Source: Flavobacterium luteolum (GTDB lineage: Bacteria; Bacteroidota; Bacteroidia; Flavobacteriales; Flavobacteriaceae). From it: DNA of 64,000 nucleotides. Within the stretch, counting starts at the first letter, position 1; each line of letters begins with the position of its first letter. Made by a program: the position numbers and the translations under genes. The notes under the pieces were generated by a model that was not told the DNA's origin, searched no databases, and saw only the letters and a program-made list of their open reading frames with translations. This document shows positions 17,107-25,550 of the stretch, one piece after another. The DNA is taken from the NCBI RefSeq assembly GCF_027111275.1, contig NZ_CP114286.1:3100001-3164000 (forward strand), read 5' to 3'.

Positions 17107-17871
17107 TTATCTGTCAATAGCGTAATTAATTCCTCCAAGCAAATGCTGTAAAAAAAGAGGGTCGCTGTAACTTTCAGAGCTGTGCCCTAAAGCAGTGTAA
17201 AATACTCTTCCGCCATCATATTCATGATACCATGCCAAGGGATGATTAGCGCCATGTTTGCCGCCTTTATATGAAGATTCATCAATTTTTATAAGAACGT
17301 TTACGTTTGGATTTACACATTTAAAATTGTACCATTCGTCTTTTCGTTCCCAAATTGCAGGAAGATGTTTTGTAGACAAATGTTCATGATCTACAATTAT
17401 AAGTTTAGCATTTTGTGGTTCAGGATGTCCTTCAAAAATTCCGCCGATCATTTGCGTGTACCAAGACCAATCTGGCTCGCAGTTTGTAGCGGAATGAATG
17501 CCTACAAAACCATTTCCATTTTCTATGAATTTTTGTAAAGCCAATTTTTGGTTTTTGTCTAAAACATTACCCGAGGCACTTAAAAATATAACGGCTTGGT
17601 ATTGCTTTAAGTTTTTTGAATTAATTGCCAGAGAATCTTCGGTAGTGTCTACAATAAAATGATTTTCCTGTCCCAGTTTTTTTATCGCTGCAATTCCAGC
17701 AGGAATGCTTTCATGTCTGAAGCCATTAGTTTTAGAAAAAATTAGTACTTTTTTAGTTTTATAAGAAGCGATCTGTTCTGTATTTTTTATATGGAAAGAA
17801 ACTAGAAAATAGCTTGTTAGTACAATGAAGCTGAATAAAAATGATTTTTTTATTGAAAACGGGTGGTTCAT
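17107..17871 (-). CDS. ThuA domain protein, exported
   Basis: The 254-residue protein has a signal anchor or signal peptide (KKSFLFSFIVLTSYFLVSF). The ThuA domain starts with KKVLIFSKTNGFRHESIPAG and continues through YQAVIFLSASGNVLD, GNGFVGIHSATNCEPDW and GGRVFYTALGHSSESYSDPLFLQHLLGG. ThuA domains have a class I glutamine amidotransferase-like fold and are linked to sugar metabolism (trehalose utilisation), though usually without proven activity. No sugar genes adjoin it. It is transcribed toward the AraC-type gene. Confidence 0.88.
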   Translation of the reverse strand: MNHPFSIKKSFLFSFIVLTSYFLVSFHIKNTEQIASYKTKKVLIFSKTNGFRHESIPAGIAAIKKLGQENHFIVDTTEDSLAINSKNLKQYQAVIFLSASGNVLDKNQKLALQKFIENGNGFVGIHSATNCEPDWSWYTQMIGGIFEGHPEPQNAKLIIVDHEHLSTKHLPAIWERKDEWYNFKCVNPNVNVLIKIDESSYKGGKHGANHPLAWYHEYDGGRVFYTALGHSSESYSDPLFLQHLLGGINYAIDR

Positions 17872-17959
17872 TTTAGAAAAATTTATTTTGGGAAGATAGG
17901 AAAAAAATATTTCTGAAGGTTGTATTTACTCCGCTGTCGCAAAATGCTACAAACAAAAA

Positions 17960-17990
17960 AACAAGTGGTGTTTTTCTTAGTAGCGGGAAG
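17960..17990 (-). repeat. Degenerate remnant of the initiator tRNA 3' end and its terminator half
   Basis: AAGTGGTGTTTT followed by CTTAGTAGCGGGAA repeats the sequence at the 3' side of the intact tRNA (19005-19031). The match decays after 14 tRNA-proximal bases. This is the third and oldest-looking copy in the cluster. Confidence 0.65.
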
Positions 17991-18139
17991 AGGCTCCTCA
18001 TTTAGTACCAAAAATCATAAATTTAATTATAGTCCTTTTGGCAGTTTGTGGTGGGGAAATTATATATTTGAAAATAAATATTTTGTGAAAGTTATCACAC
18101 ATATAATAAGTTATGTGTAAGCACAAAAAACAGAAACAA

Positions 18140-18538
18140 ATGATTGTCAATACAAAAAAAAGCGATATAGAGAATTCTAAAAAAAGGAATATAATAGTTA
18201 CAATTTTGCTTTCACTATTTCTAATAGCCGATTTCTATACTTTGAAAACAATTTTAGATTCAAATCCAGATAATGATTTAATTGATCTTGCCGAAAAAAT
18301 AAATTACTGTTATGTTGTCTTCACGATTCTAGATTTGTTTTTTACATTTTTCCTTTTTAAATGGAAAAAATGGGCATTTTGGGGAACTCTAACAATTAGT
18401 GTTTTAACTTTTCTGCTTAATTTATATGTTGGAATAGGAATAATTGTGTCTTTTTTGGGGTTATCAGGAGTAGTACTTTTATTTGTTATGCTTCAATTAA
18501 AATCTGGAAATGTTTCAGGTTGGAGAAATCTAGAATAA
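18140..18538 (+). CDS. Small four-helix membrane protein, hypothetical
   Basis: The product is 132 residues from the ATG at 18140 (an ATG at 18113 would add nine charged residues). Four hydrophobic segments are visible: NIIVTILLSLFLIADFYTL, YCYVVFTILDLFFTFFLF, WAFWGTLTISVLTFLLNLYV and IIVSFLGLSGVVLLFVMLQL. I recognise no family. It lies between two displaced copies of the tRNA 3' end, so it may be cargo of an earlier insertion at the tRNA gene. A terminator follows at 18621. Confidence 0.55.
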   Translation: MIVNTKKSDIENSKKRNIIVTILLSLFLIADFYTLKTILDSNPDNDLIDLAEKINYCYVVFTILDLFFTFFLFKWKKWAFWGTLTISVLTFLLNLYVGIGIIVSFLGLSGVVLLFVMLQLKSGNVSGWRNLE

Positions 18539-18620
18539 TGAAACCACCTCCAAAAGCATAAAATCCACCTCATAAAAGCACCACAAAGGATTTAGATTTT
18601 ATCTAATAAAGACTAAAACA

Positions 18621-18650
18621 AAAAAGCTTCAGATATCTCTGAAGCTTTTT
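18621..18650. terminator. Bidirectional terminator next to the displaced tRNA 3' end
   Basis: AAGCTTCAGA and TCTGAAGCTT pair around TATC (18625-18647) with A- and T-runs. On the minus strand it lies immediately after the 31-base tRNA fragment, the place where a tRNA terminator would be. Confidence 0.8.
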
Positions 18651-18652
18651 CT

Positions 18653-18683
18653 CTTAGTAGCGGGAACAGGACTCGAACCTGTG
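18653..18683 (-). repeat. Displaced 31-base copy of the initiator tRNA 3' end
   Basis: This stretch is identical to 19018-19048: the full T-arm, the 3' acceptor strand and five flanking bases. Sequence identity stops abruptly at both ends. Together the two copies flank the broken GIY-YIG gene as direct repeats 365 bases apart. Confidence 0.9.
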
Positions 18684-18712
18684 TCCGCCGCGGCGGATAT
18701 GAACTCGACGGG

Positions 18713-18967
18713 TTAAATGTTAAGAATTAGATTTTTAATAAACTCTCTTCCAATTCCTGTCTTTAAATATTTTTCTCTTTTAATGGCTTCAAATTTTGAA
18801 TTGAAGAATTCTACATGAATAACTTCCCACGGCCTGAATTTTGGAGTATAACCTTTTGTTTCAAGGAGGTTATGTGATTTAAATCTTTCAATCAAATTAG
18901 AAGTAAAACCAGTATAGGTTTTGTTGAATTTTTCAGCATAAAGAATTTAAACTACAAATTGATCCAT
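18713..18967 (-). pseudogene. Broken GIY-YIG endonuclease gene beside tRNA-fMet
   Basis: The 3' part reads NLIERFKSHNLLETKGYTPK, then WEVIHVEFFNSKFEAIKREKYLKTG and a normal stop, matching short stand-alone GIY-YIG proteins. Upstream, a second frame supplies ILYAEKFNKTYTGFTS, the GIY...YIG core. The two frames are offset by two extra bases near 18898-18903 (a duplicated AG on the plus strand). A TAA at 18949-18951 replaces the expected first tyrosine codon of the motif (VV-stop-ILY). The gene is therefore doubly disabled. It lies exactly between the two tRNA 3' copies. The start near 18967 is approximate. Confidence 0.75.
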
Positions 18968-18988
18968 ATTGCAAATGATATAAAACAA

Positions 18989-19016
18989 AAAACACCACTT
19001 GTTGAAGTGGTGTTTT
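18989..19016 (-). terminator. Terminator of the initiator tRNA gene
   Basis: AAAACACCACTT and AAGTGGTGTTTT form a perfect 12-base stem around GTTG. On the minus strand it lies just past the tRNA 3' end and runs into a T-rich tract. Confidence 0.85.
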
Positions 19017-19022
19017 ACTTAG

Positions 19023-19095
19023 TAGCGGGAACAGGACTCGAACCTGTGACCTTCGGGTTATGAGCCCGACGAGCTGCCTACTGCTCTATCCCGCG
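19023..19095 (-). tRNA. Initiator tRNA-fMet (anticodon CAT)
   Basis: The 73-base cloverleaf has acceptor CGCGGGA/TCCCGCT, D-stem GAGC/GCTC, anticodon stem TCGGG/CCCGA with loop CTCATAA, and T-arm ACAGG/CCTGT. Two features mark it as the initiator: the first acceptor pair is a mismatch (C1 against U72), and the anticodon stem ends in three consecutive G-C pairs. The 3' CCA is not encoded. Two partial copies of the 3' end lie downstream. Confidence 0.95.
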
Positions 19096-19184
19096 ATGTT
19101 TCGGGTGCAAAGATACGCCGATTTTTGAGAAATCCAACGAAAACTTTAAAAAATGTTTTATTTTCTGTATTGAGTTGATATGAC

Positions 19185-19192
19185 TACCTTTG
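19185..19192 (+). promoter_or_regulatory. -7 box of the era promoter
   Basis: TACCTTTG followed by CAAAATAA matches the Bacteroidota TAnnTTTG consensus and lies 20 bases before the era start. The identical ACTACCTTTGCAAAA string precedes der. No clear -33 TTTG was seen. Confidence 0.6.
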
Positions 19193-19212
19193 CAAAATAA
19201 ATAAAGCAAAAA

Positions 19213-20094
19213 ATGTCACATAAAGCAGGTTTCGTAAATATTATCGGAAATCCAAATGTTGGAAAATCAACATTGATGAACGCTTTCGTTGGAGAACGAT
19301 TGTCGATCATTACATCAAAAGCACAAACTACACGCCATAGAATTCTTGGAATTGTAAACGGAGAAGACTTTCAATTGGTTTTGTCTGATACTCCTGGAAT
19401 CATCAAACCAGCGTACGAAATGCAGGAATCGATGATGAACTTTGTAAAATCGGCTTTTGAAGATGCTGACATTTTAATCTACATGGTCGAAATAGGTGAG
19501 CAGGACCTGAAAGACGAAGACTTCTTCAAGAAAATCATTCATGCTAAGATTCCGGTTTTATTGCTTTTAAATAAAATCGATAATTCAAACCAAGAACAAT
19601 TAGAACAGCAAGTTACTTTCTGGAAAGAGAAAGTGCCAAATGCAGAAATTTTTCCAATTTCAGCATTGCAGAACTTCAACGTTCCAGAAGTTTTCGGAAG
19701 AATTATCGAATTATTGCCAGAATCACCACCTTATTATCCAAAAGACCAATTAACAGACAAACCAGAACGTTTCTTTGTTAACGAAACCATTCGTGAGAAA
19801 ATCTTATTGAATTACGCTAAGGAAATTCCATACGCAGTAGAAATCGTAACAGAAGAATTTCATGAAACCGATTCTATTATCCGAATCCGTTCAGTAATTA
19901 TGGTTGAACGTGACACGCAAAAAGGAATCATTATCGGACATAAAGGTGCAGCACTGAAAAAAGTAGGAACAGATGCCCGAGCTGATTTAGAGAAATTCTT
20001 TGGAAAACAAATTCACATTGAGCTTTATGTAAAAGTGAACAAAAACTGGAGAAGCAACGCCAATATGCTGAAACGTTTCGGATATAATCAATAG
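19213..20094 (+). CDS. era: GTPase Era, ribosome small-subunit maturation
   Basis: The 293-residue protein carries G1 [10 protein letters not shown] (about residues 12-21), G3 DTPG, G4 NKID and a C-terminal KH domain with IIIGHKGAALKKVGTDARADL (about 233-253). Era binds the 3' end of 16S rRNA during 30S assembly and couples it to growth. Length and domain order are standard. der, another ribosome-assembly GTPase, follows about 240 bases downstream with its own promoter. Confidence 0.97.
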   Translation: MSHKAGFVNIIGNPNVGKSTLMNAFVGERLSIITSKAQTTRHRILGIVNGEDFQLVLSDTPGIIKPAYEMQESMMNFVKSAFEDADILIYMVEIGEQDLKDEDFFKKIIHAKIPVLLLLNKIDNSNQEQLEQQVTFWKEKVPNAEIFPISALQNFNVPEVFGRIIELLPESPPYYPKDQLTDKPERFFVNETIREKILLNYAKEIPYAVEIVTEEFHETDSIIRIRSVIMVERDTQKGIIIGHKGAALKKVGTDARADLEKFFGKQIHIELYVKVNKNWRSNANMLKRFGYNQ

Positions 20095-20102
20095 TTTATA
20101 AT

Positions 20103-20174
20103 TGTTTCAAGTTTCAGGTTTCAAGTTAAACGTCAGGTATAAAACTTGGCACTTGAAACCTGAAACTTGAAACA
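20103..20174. repeat. Perfect 24-base inverted repeat of GTTTCAAG words between era and der
   Basis: The arm at 20103-20126 (starting TGTTTCAAGTTTCAGG) is the exact reverse complement of the arm at 20151-20174, separated by 24 bases. It could terminate era transcription, but it is built of TTGAAAC words that recur elsewhere, for example at 28808-28828. No T-run follows it. Confidence 0.7.
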
Positions 20175-20231
20175 GAAAATAATAAAAACTTAGGTACTAA
20201 GAAACTTAGCGTCTCAGCAACTTTTTTTAAC

Positions 20232-20239
20232 TACCTTTG
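20232..20239 (+). promoter_or_regulatory. -7 box of the der promoter
   Basis: TACCTTTG followed by CAAAAAATT is the same core as at era, about 97 bases before the der start codon. A TTTG at the -33 position was not found. Confidence 0.55.
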
Positions 20240-20336
20240 CAAAAAATTTAAATAAGGCATTTTGGATTACAAGTGATTAGGTTTTTAGGAAGCTAAGAAT
20301 CTGAGATCTAAAGTCTAAAATCTAAAATTCAATAAA

Positions 20337-21647
20337 ATGAGTAATAACATTGTTGCGATAGTAGGAAGACCTAATGTGGGGAAATCAACCCTTTTTAATA
20401 GGCTGATACAAAGAAGAGAAGCTATTGTAGATTCAGTATCTGGGGTTACCCGTGATAGAAACTATGGTAAAAGCGAGTGGAACGGAAAAGAGTTTTCTGT
20501 CATTGATACCGGTGGATACGTACGCGGAAGCGATGACGTATTTGAAGGCGAAATCCGTAAACAAGTAGAACTTGCTATCGACGAAGCCGATGTTATTATT
20601 TTTGTGGTTGATGTTGAAGAAGGAATTACGCCAATGGATGAAACTGTTGCAAAATTGCTTCGTAAAGTAACAAAACCAGTTTTATTGGCTGTAAACAAAG
20701 TAGATAACGCAATGCGTGAAAAAGATGCAGTTGAGTTTTATAATCTTGGTTTAGGAGATTATTTCACATTTGCAAGTATTTCAGGAAGTGGAACAGGAGA
20801 TTTATTGGATGCTTTAATCGATGCTTTTCCAGAAAAACCAGAGGTTGAGGTTAAAGAAGATTTACCACGTTTTGCAGTTGTAGGACGTCCGAATGCAGGA
20901 AAATCTAGTTTTATCAATGCCTTAATTGGTAAAGATCGTTATATTGTAACAGATATTGCAGGAACAACTCGTGACGCAATTGATACAAAATTTGACCGTT
21001 TTGGTTTCGAATTTAACTTGGTTGATACTGCGGGAATTCGTCGTAAAGCAAAAGTAAAAGAAGATTTAGAGTTTTACTCTGTAATGCGTTCTGTACGTGC
21101 AATCGAACATGCTGATATCTGTATCTTAGTGATTGATGCAACACGTGGATTTGAAGGTCAGGATCAAAGTATTTTTTGGTTGGCAGAGAAAAACCGTAAA
21201 GGTGTTGTGATTTTGGTAAACAAATGGGACTTAGTAGAAAAAGACACTATGTCTACGCGTGATTACGAAGAGAAAATCAAAAAAGAATTGATGCCTTTTA
21301 CAGATGTGCCAATTTTATTCGTCTCTGCTTTAACGAAACAGCGTTTATTAAAAGCGCTTGAAGCAACAGTTCAAGTTTATGAAAACAGAAAACAAAGAAT
21401 TGCAACTTCAAAATTCAACGAGTATATGTTGAAAGTAATTGAAGCGTATCCGCCACCAGCAACAAAAGGAAAATATGTAAAGATTAAATATTGTATGCAA
21501 TTGCCAACGCAAACACCTCAGTTTGTATTTTTTGCTAATATGCCTCAATATGTAAAAGAACCTTATAAAAGATATTTAGAAAATAAAATTCGAGAGAAAT
21601 GGGATTTCGCAGGAGTTCCGATCGATATTTACATCAGAGAAAAATAA
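20337..21647 (+). CDS. der: GTPase Der (EngA), 50S ribosome assembly
   Basis: The 436-residue tandem GTPase has a first G1 [13 protein letters not shown] (about 9-21) with DTGG and NKVD. The second has G1 [14 protein letters not shown] (about 182-195) with DTAG and NKWD. A C-terminal KH-like domain ends [17 protein letters not shown]. Two consecutive G domains are diagnostic of Der, which acts in late 50S subunit assembly. Length is typical. A terminator follows immediately. Confidence 0.98.
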   Translation: MSNNIVAIVGRPNVGKSTLFNRLIQRREAIVDSVSGVTRDRNYGKSEWNGKEFSVIDTGGYVRGSDDVFEGEIRKQVELAIDEADVIIFVVDVEEGITPMDETVAKLLRKVTKPVLLAVNKVDNAMREKDAVEFYNLGLGDYFTFASISGSGTGDLLDALIDAFPEKPEVEVKEDLPRFAVVGRPNAGKSSFINALIGKDRYIVTDIAGTTRDAIDTKFDRFGFEFNLVDTAGIRRKAKVKEDLEFYSVMRSVRAIEHADICILVIDATRGFEGQDQSIFWLAEKNRKGVVILVNKWDLVEKDTMSTRDYEEKIKKELMPFTDVPILFVSALTKQRLLKALEATVQVYENRKQRIATSKFNEYMLKVIEAYPPPATKGKYVKIKYCMQLPTQTPQFVFFANMPQYVKEPYKRYLENKIREKWDFAGVPIDIYIREK

Positions 21648-21650
21648 AAA

Positions 21651-21681
21651 AAAGAATCCCCTCAAATAGGGGATTTTTTTA
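21651..21681 (+). terminator. Terminator of der
   Basis: AATCCCCT and AGGGGATT form a stem around CAAAT, followed by a T-run. It starts about ten bases after the der stop codon. Confidence 0.9.
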
Positions 21682-21804
21682 TGTTTGGTGTCTAGATAAT
21701 TAAAGGATCAATTTTTTATTGGCATTATATTTGAATAAATGTAAAAAATACAATTAAACCTTTTGCATTTTTTTAAGTCTTACTGATCTAACTAACCTAA
21801 TTTT

Positions 21805-24558
21805 ATGACCAGAATTTATTCACTTTTGTTGTTTTTAGCTTTTGTATATTCGGCAAATGCCCAAAACAATATCGTTATTAAAGGAACTGTGGTAGATATC
21901 AACTCCCAACTTCCTTTAGAACTCGCCACCGTTTATTTTACAACAGTAAAAGATTCAACTATTATTGAATATGCTACAACAGATAAAAACGGAAATTTTA
22001 TTATCAATACTAAAAAGTATGATAAGCCAGTTTTCTTAAAAGTAAATTATACGGGATACCAAGCTTATTTTGAGGAACAAAAAGGACTTACAGAAAGTAA
22101 AGACTTTGGTAAATTGTACATGCTTGAAAATGCGAACGTTTTAAATGAAGTGGTAATTAAAAGTGAAGCACCGCCAATTACCATTAAAAAAGACACTCTT
22201 GAATTTAATGCCGGTTCCTATAAAGTTCGCCCAGATGCAAATGTGGAAACTTTATTGAAGCAATTGCCCGGCTTTGATGTCGATAATACAGGAAAAATTA
22301 CGGTAAATGGGCGAGAAGTCAATCAGGTTTTAGTCAACGGAAAAGCATTTTTTGATAAAGATGGAGCTATTGCCATTAAAAACCTTCCGGCTGATATTAT
22401 TAAAAAAGTTCAAGTTTCTGATTTTAAAACCAAAAAAGAAGAGCTGGCTAAGCAAGAATCTACTTCTGATTATTCGAGCATAAATATCACAATTGACGAA
22501 AAGAAAAATAAAGGCTACTTCGGTAAAGTTCTTGGCGGATATGGTTCGGATGAACGCTACGAAAGCAGTTTAATGATGAACTTTTTCAAAAACAAACAGA
22601 AAATAAGTGTATTAGCTTCGGCCAATAATATCAACTCAACCGGATTTGCTATGGATGAGGTTTTTGATAATATGGGAGGCGGAAGAAATACAAAAGGTGG
22701 CAGTCAAGGCGCTGGCAGTGGAGGAAAAGGAATTACGCAGTCTACTCTTGCGGGAATTAATTATTCAGATGACTGGACAAAAGATTTGGAGTTCATGAGC
22801 AGCTACAATTTTACAAACGCGGTGACTAAAAACGAAAGCAAATCGAATCAGCTTAGTTTTTTACCGACAGGAAATATTTTAACTGAAGCAGATTCTAAAA
22901 CTAGAAATGAAAATACAGGCAACAAAGTTAATTTTGAGTTAGAATACAAAATCAATCCTACTATGCAGATTGTTTTTGCTCCTAAATTGAATTTATCAGA
23001 ATCAAATAGCAATTCTTCGTCCTCGACTTCTTCTGAAAATGAAAATGGTGATGCATTGAACGAAAGTACGGCAACATCGCATACTGAAAGTTCTAATACG
23101 AGTTTCGCCAACAGTATTAATTTCAACAAAACTTTTAAAAAGCAATCGCGAAATTTAAGTGTAGTTTTTAATAACAATAACACTAAAAATGATTCGAACG
23201 GAATCAATATTTCGGAGACTATTTTTTATCAGGACAATAAACCAAACGACGAAAGAAATCAGAATGCAAAAAATACTTCTAAAAGTGATGCTTATTCGCT
23301 TGACTTAGAATATACAGAGCCTGTAACGGATTCGCTAAGATTACGTTTTGGAACCGATTTTGATTGGCAAAGTTCGATGAACGATCAAAAGACATTTAAT
23401 TTTGATGATGCTTCGCAAGAATATTCAGATTTAAATTTATCGTTGACCAATTATACCAAATCAAAGCAAAATTCTATTACGCCAAAAGTGGGTATTACTT
23501 GGCAGAAAAGTAAATTTACGCTGAATGTGAATTCGAGAACATCAATTGTGGAGTTTGATAATCATTCTTTTTATTTAAATCAAGCTACAGATTTGAATAA
23601 GAGATATATGCTGCCTTACGGAACGGCACAGCTTCGATACAAATTCAACCGCTCTAAAAACTTAACTTTCAAATATGATTATTCTAATGCGCTTCCGTCG
23701 GCAACGCAATTAATGCCAGTTGCAGATTTGAACAATCCATTGAATAGTGTAATAGGAAATCCAAATCTAGATCCGATTGAAAAAAACACTGCAGGTATCG
23801 ATTTTAAGAATTTTGATTTTAGAACGCGTTCAGGTTACAGTTTATTTCTTAAAGGAGATTATTATAATAATGATATTGTTTCTACTTCGATTTATGATGA
23901 TAGCGGAAAAAGAAATACGACTTATGTAAATATTTCGGGAACTTATTCGGCTTCGCTTGGAGGAAACTGGAATCAGCAAATTAAAAAAGATGCACATACT
24001 TTAAGATATGGTCTGCGTTTAAGCGGTAATTATAATTTTGACAAAGGGTTTACAAATGCTGTTATGTATTATGCTAAATCGGTTGTAGTAACGCCAAGTG
24101 TTTACGCTTCTTACGATTACGGAGAAGTGCTTTCGATTGCGCCGTCTTATAGTTTATCATACAATGAAACTCGATATGAAAACTATTCAAGAGATGCGAC
24201 TTCAAACGTGATTCACAGAATTAATTTGCAGACAACATCTTATTGGCCAGCTAATTTAATTTTCGGAAATGATTTCGGATACACTTATAATTCTAATATC
24301 TCAGACGATTTCAAGAAGGATTTCTTCCTTTGGAATACGAGTTTATCATACGGATTTCTAGATAAAAAATTGTATGCTAAAGTGAAAGTGTATGATGTTT
24401 TAAATCAGAATCAAAGTGCAACAAGAACTATTTCGCCAACTTCTATCCGAGATGAAGAAAATACAGTTTTAAAACGTTATGTAATGTTTTCTTTAGCTTA
24501 TAAAATTGGAAATTTCGCCGAAAGCAAAAAAGGAGGAAGAAGACAGAGGGGATCTTGA
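21805..24558 (+). CDS. Outer-membrane receptor: carboxypeptidase-like domain, TonB plug-like region and beta-barrel
   Basis: The 917-residue protein has a signal peptide ending YSANAQ. A carboxypeptidase-regulatory-like beta-sandwich follows (IVIKGTVVDINSQLPLELAT, residues about 23-105). A plug-type segment is next (ETLLKQLPGFDVDNTGKITVNGREVNQVLVNGKAFF, about 150-185). The rest is a large barrel of the 'outer membrane protein beta-barrel family' type. A low-complexity Gly stretch (MGGGRNTKGGSQGAGSGGKG) lies near residue 290, and the last residues are basic (KKGGRRQRGS), unlike the aromatic end of a classical TonB receptor. Substrate unknown. It is a single-gene unit. Confidence 0.8.
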   Translation: MTRIYSLLLFLAFVYSANAQNNIVIKGTVVDINSQLPLELATVYFTTVKDSTIIEYATTDKNGNFIINTKKYDKPVFLKVNYTGYQAYFEEQKGLTESKDFGKLYMLENANVLNEVVIKSEAPPITIKKDTLEFNAGSYKVRPDANVETLLKQLPGFDVDNTGKITVNGREVNQVLVNGKAFFDKDGAIAIKNLPADIIKKVQVSDFKTKKEELAKQESTSDYSSINITIDEKKNKGYFGKVLGGYGSDERYESSLMMNFFKNKQKISVLASANNINSTGFAMDEVFDNMGGGRNTKGGSQGAGSGGKGITQSTLAGINYSDDWTKDLEFMSSYNFTNAVTKNESKSNQLSFLPTGNILTEADSKTRNENTGNKVNFELEYKINPTMQIVFAPKLNLSESNSNSSSSTSSENENGDALNESTATSHTESSNTSFANSINFNKTFKKQSRNLSVVFNNNNTKNDSNGINISETIFYQDNKPNDERNQNAKNTSKSDAYSLDLEYTEPVTDSLRLRFGTDFDWQSSMNDQKTFNFDDASQEYSDLNLSLTNYTKSKQNSITPKVGITWQKSKFTLNVNSRTSIVEFDNHSFYLNQATDLNKRYMLPYGTAQLRYKFNRSKNLTFKYDYSNALPSATQLMPVADLNNPLNSVIGNPNLDPIEKNTAGIDFKNFDFRTRSGYSLFLKGDYYNNDIVSTSIYDDSGKRNTTYVNISGTYSASLGGNWNQQIKKDAHTLRYGLRLSGNYNFDKGFTNAVMYYAKSVVVTPSVYASYDYGEVLSIAPSYSLSYNETRYENYSRDATSNVIHRINLQTTSYWPANLIFGNDFGYTYNSNISDDFKKDFFLWNTSLSYGFLDKKLYAKVKVYDVLNQNQSATRTISPTSIRDEENTVLKRYVMFSLAYKIGNFAESKKGGRRQRGS

Positions 24559-24610
24559 TTTTTAGGTTCTAAGATGCTAAGGTTCTAAGGAGCAAAGATT
24601 CAAAGGTTTA

Positions 24611-24648
24611 AAAAATGCCTGTCAAATTAATTTGATAGGCATTTTTTG
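24611..24648. terminator. Bidirectional terminator between the receptor and DUF2490 genes
   Basis: AAAAATGCCTGTCAAATTAA pairs with TTTGATAGGCATTTTTT, leaving an A-run on one side and a T-run on the other. It is shared by two convergent genes. Confidence 0.85.
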
Positions 24649-24661
24649 TATAACTCATAAC

Positions 24662-25405
24662 TCATAACTTTTTCCGATTAATCCTATGATAAACCGTAAA
24701 TCTGATAATATCACGATCGTAGAAATCTATACCGCTTGCTCGTCTTTGGAGGTTCTTTAAATAACCCAATTCTAAACCAAGATTTGGATTGAAATGATAA
24801 CGCAAAGCAACGTAAAAACGGTTTTGATCGAAAGTATTTCTTCGGTTGTCTTTTCCGAAATTGAATAAGACTTCATCAGAAATGGTTCCTTTTATGCTTC
24901 TTCCTTCTTTTTCCCAAAGAGTAAACATTGATTGTAATCGGTATCTGAATCTGTAAGCAAATGAGAATTCATCTAAAAGTCCGTTTTTGTCTGCTTTTTG
25001 AATGAAGCGCTCTTCGAGTTGAAAACGATTATGAAAAGTTATTTTGGCAATATCATTTATTAAAGTAAGATCTTGCTGTGCACGATATTCGGGAATAGAA
25101 AAATCAGGATCAATGTTTGGATTCTGGGTATTTACGCTAAAAAAGGCAAATCCAGCACCAAAATCCATCATCTTAGTTGATCTGTAACGAGCTTGAGATC
25201 TTATAACAAAAAGATTTTCATGAACAGGATTTACAAAGCTTCGATTATCAAATTCAGAATGAAGAGCCCATTTTTCGGATAATGGAAAAATATTATAATA
25301 TCGAATCCAGGTCAAAGTCTGCTGGTCGATATTTCTTTGGCTTTGCCCTGTAATGAATTGGCAAACAAAGAGTATGATGAAAAGTAATTTAAAAGATCTG
25401 TTCAA
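24662..25405 (-). CDS. DUF2490 outer-membrane barrel-like protein
   Basis: The 247-residue precursor has a signal peptide (LLFIILFVCQFITGQS). The mature sequence follows the DUF2490 pattern: QQTLTWIRYYNIFPLSEKWALHSEFDNR, then FVIRSQARYRSTKMMDFGAGFAFF, and FHNRFQLEERFIQK. These are alternating strands of a probable outer-membrane barrel. It ends YHRINRKKL. Role unknown; family members often follow envelope receptor genes. A terminator lies between it and the TonB receptor gene upstream, so it is probably independently transcribed. Confidence 0.8.
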   Translation of the reverse strand: MNRSFKLLFIILFVCQFITGQSQRNIDQQTLTWIRYYNIFPLSEKWALHSEFDNRSFVNPVHENLFVIRSQARYRSTKMMDFGAGFAFFSVNTQNPNIDPDFSIPEYRAQQDLTLINDIAKITFHNRFQLEERFIQKADKNGLLDEFSFAYRFRYRLQSMFTLWEKEGRSIKGTISDEVLFNFGKDNRRNTFDQNRFYVALRYHFNPNLGLELGYLKNLQRRASGIDFYDRDIIRFTVYHRINRKKL

Positions 25406-25489
25406 AAACTATAAATTCAAGCTGCGAATTTATATAAATGATCTTATTTCTTTCTATTTTAAAATTTGTTTTGAATTTTTTTTTGTGAA

Positions 25490-25530
25490 ATAAAAAAAGA
25501 GGCACATTTTTAAATATGCCTCTTTTTAAT
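25490..25530 (-). terminator. Terminator of the TonB-dependent receptor gene
   Basis: AAAAAGAGGCAC and GTGCCTC-type arms (AAAGAGGCA against TGCCTCTTT) flank a CATTTTTAAATA loop, with T-runs outward on both strands. Confidence 0.85.
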
Positions 25531-25550
25531 ACTAAAACTAACTAACCACC

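Noticed and set aside
17920..18120. A 66-codon open frame on the plus strand before the small membrane protein
   Set aside because: It covers the decayed tRNA/terminator remnant and AT-rich DNA; no homology or coding composition is visible.
18655..18720. A second complete tRNA gene at the displaced repeat
   Set aside because: Only the T-arm and 3' acceptor strand match; the anticodon arm, D-arm and 5' acceptor strand are missing, so it cannot fold as a tRNA.
22848..23207. A 119-codon minus-strand frame inside the outer-membrane receptor gene
   Set aside because: The leucine-rich translation reflects the reversed Asn/Ser-rich barrel codons; there is no promoter or family match.
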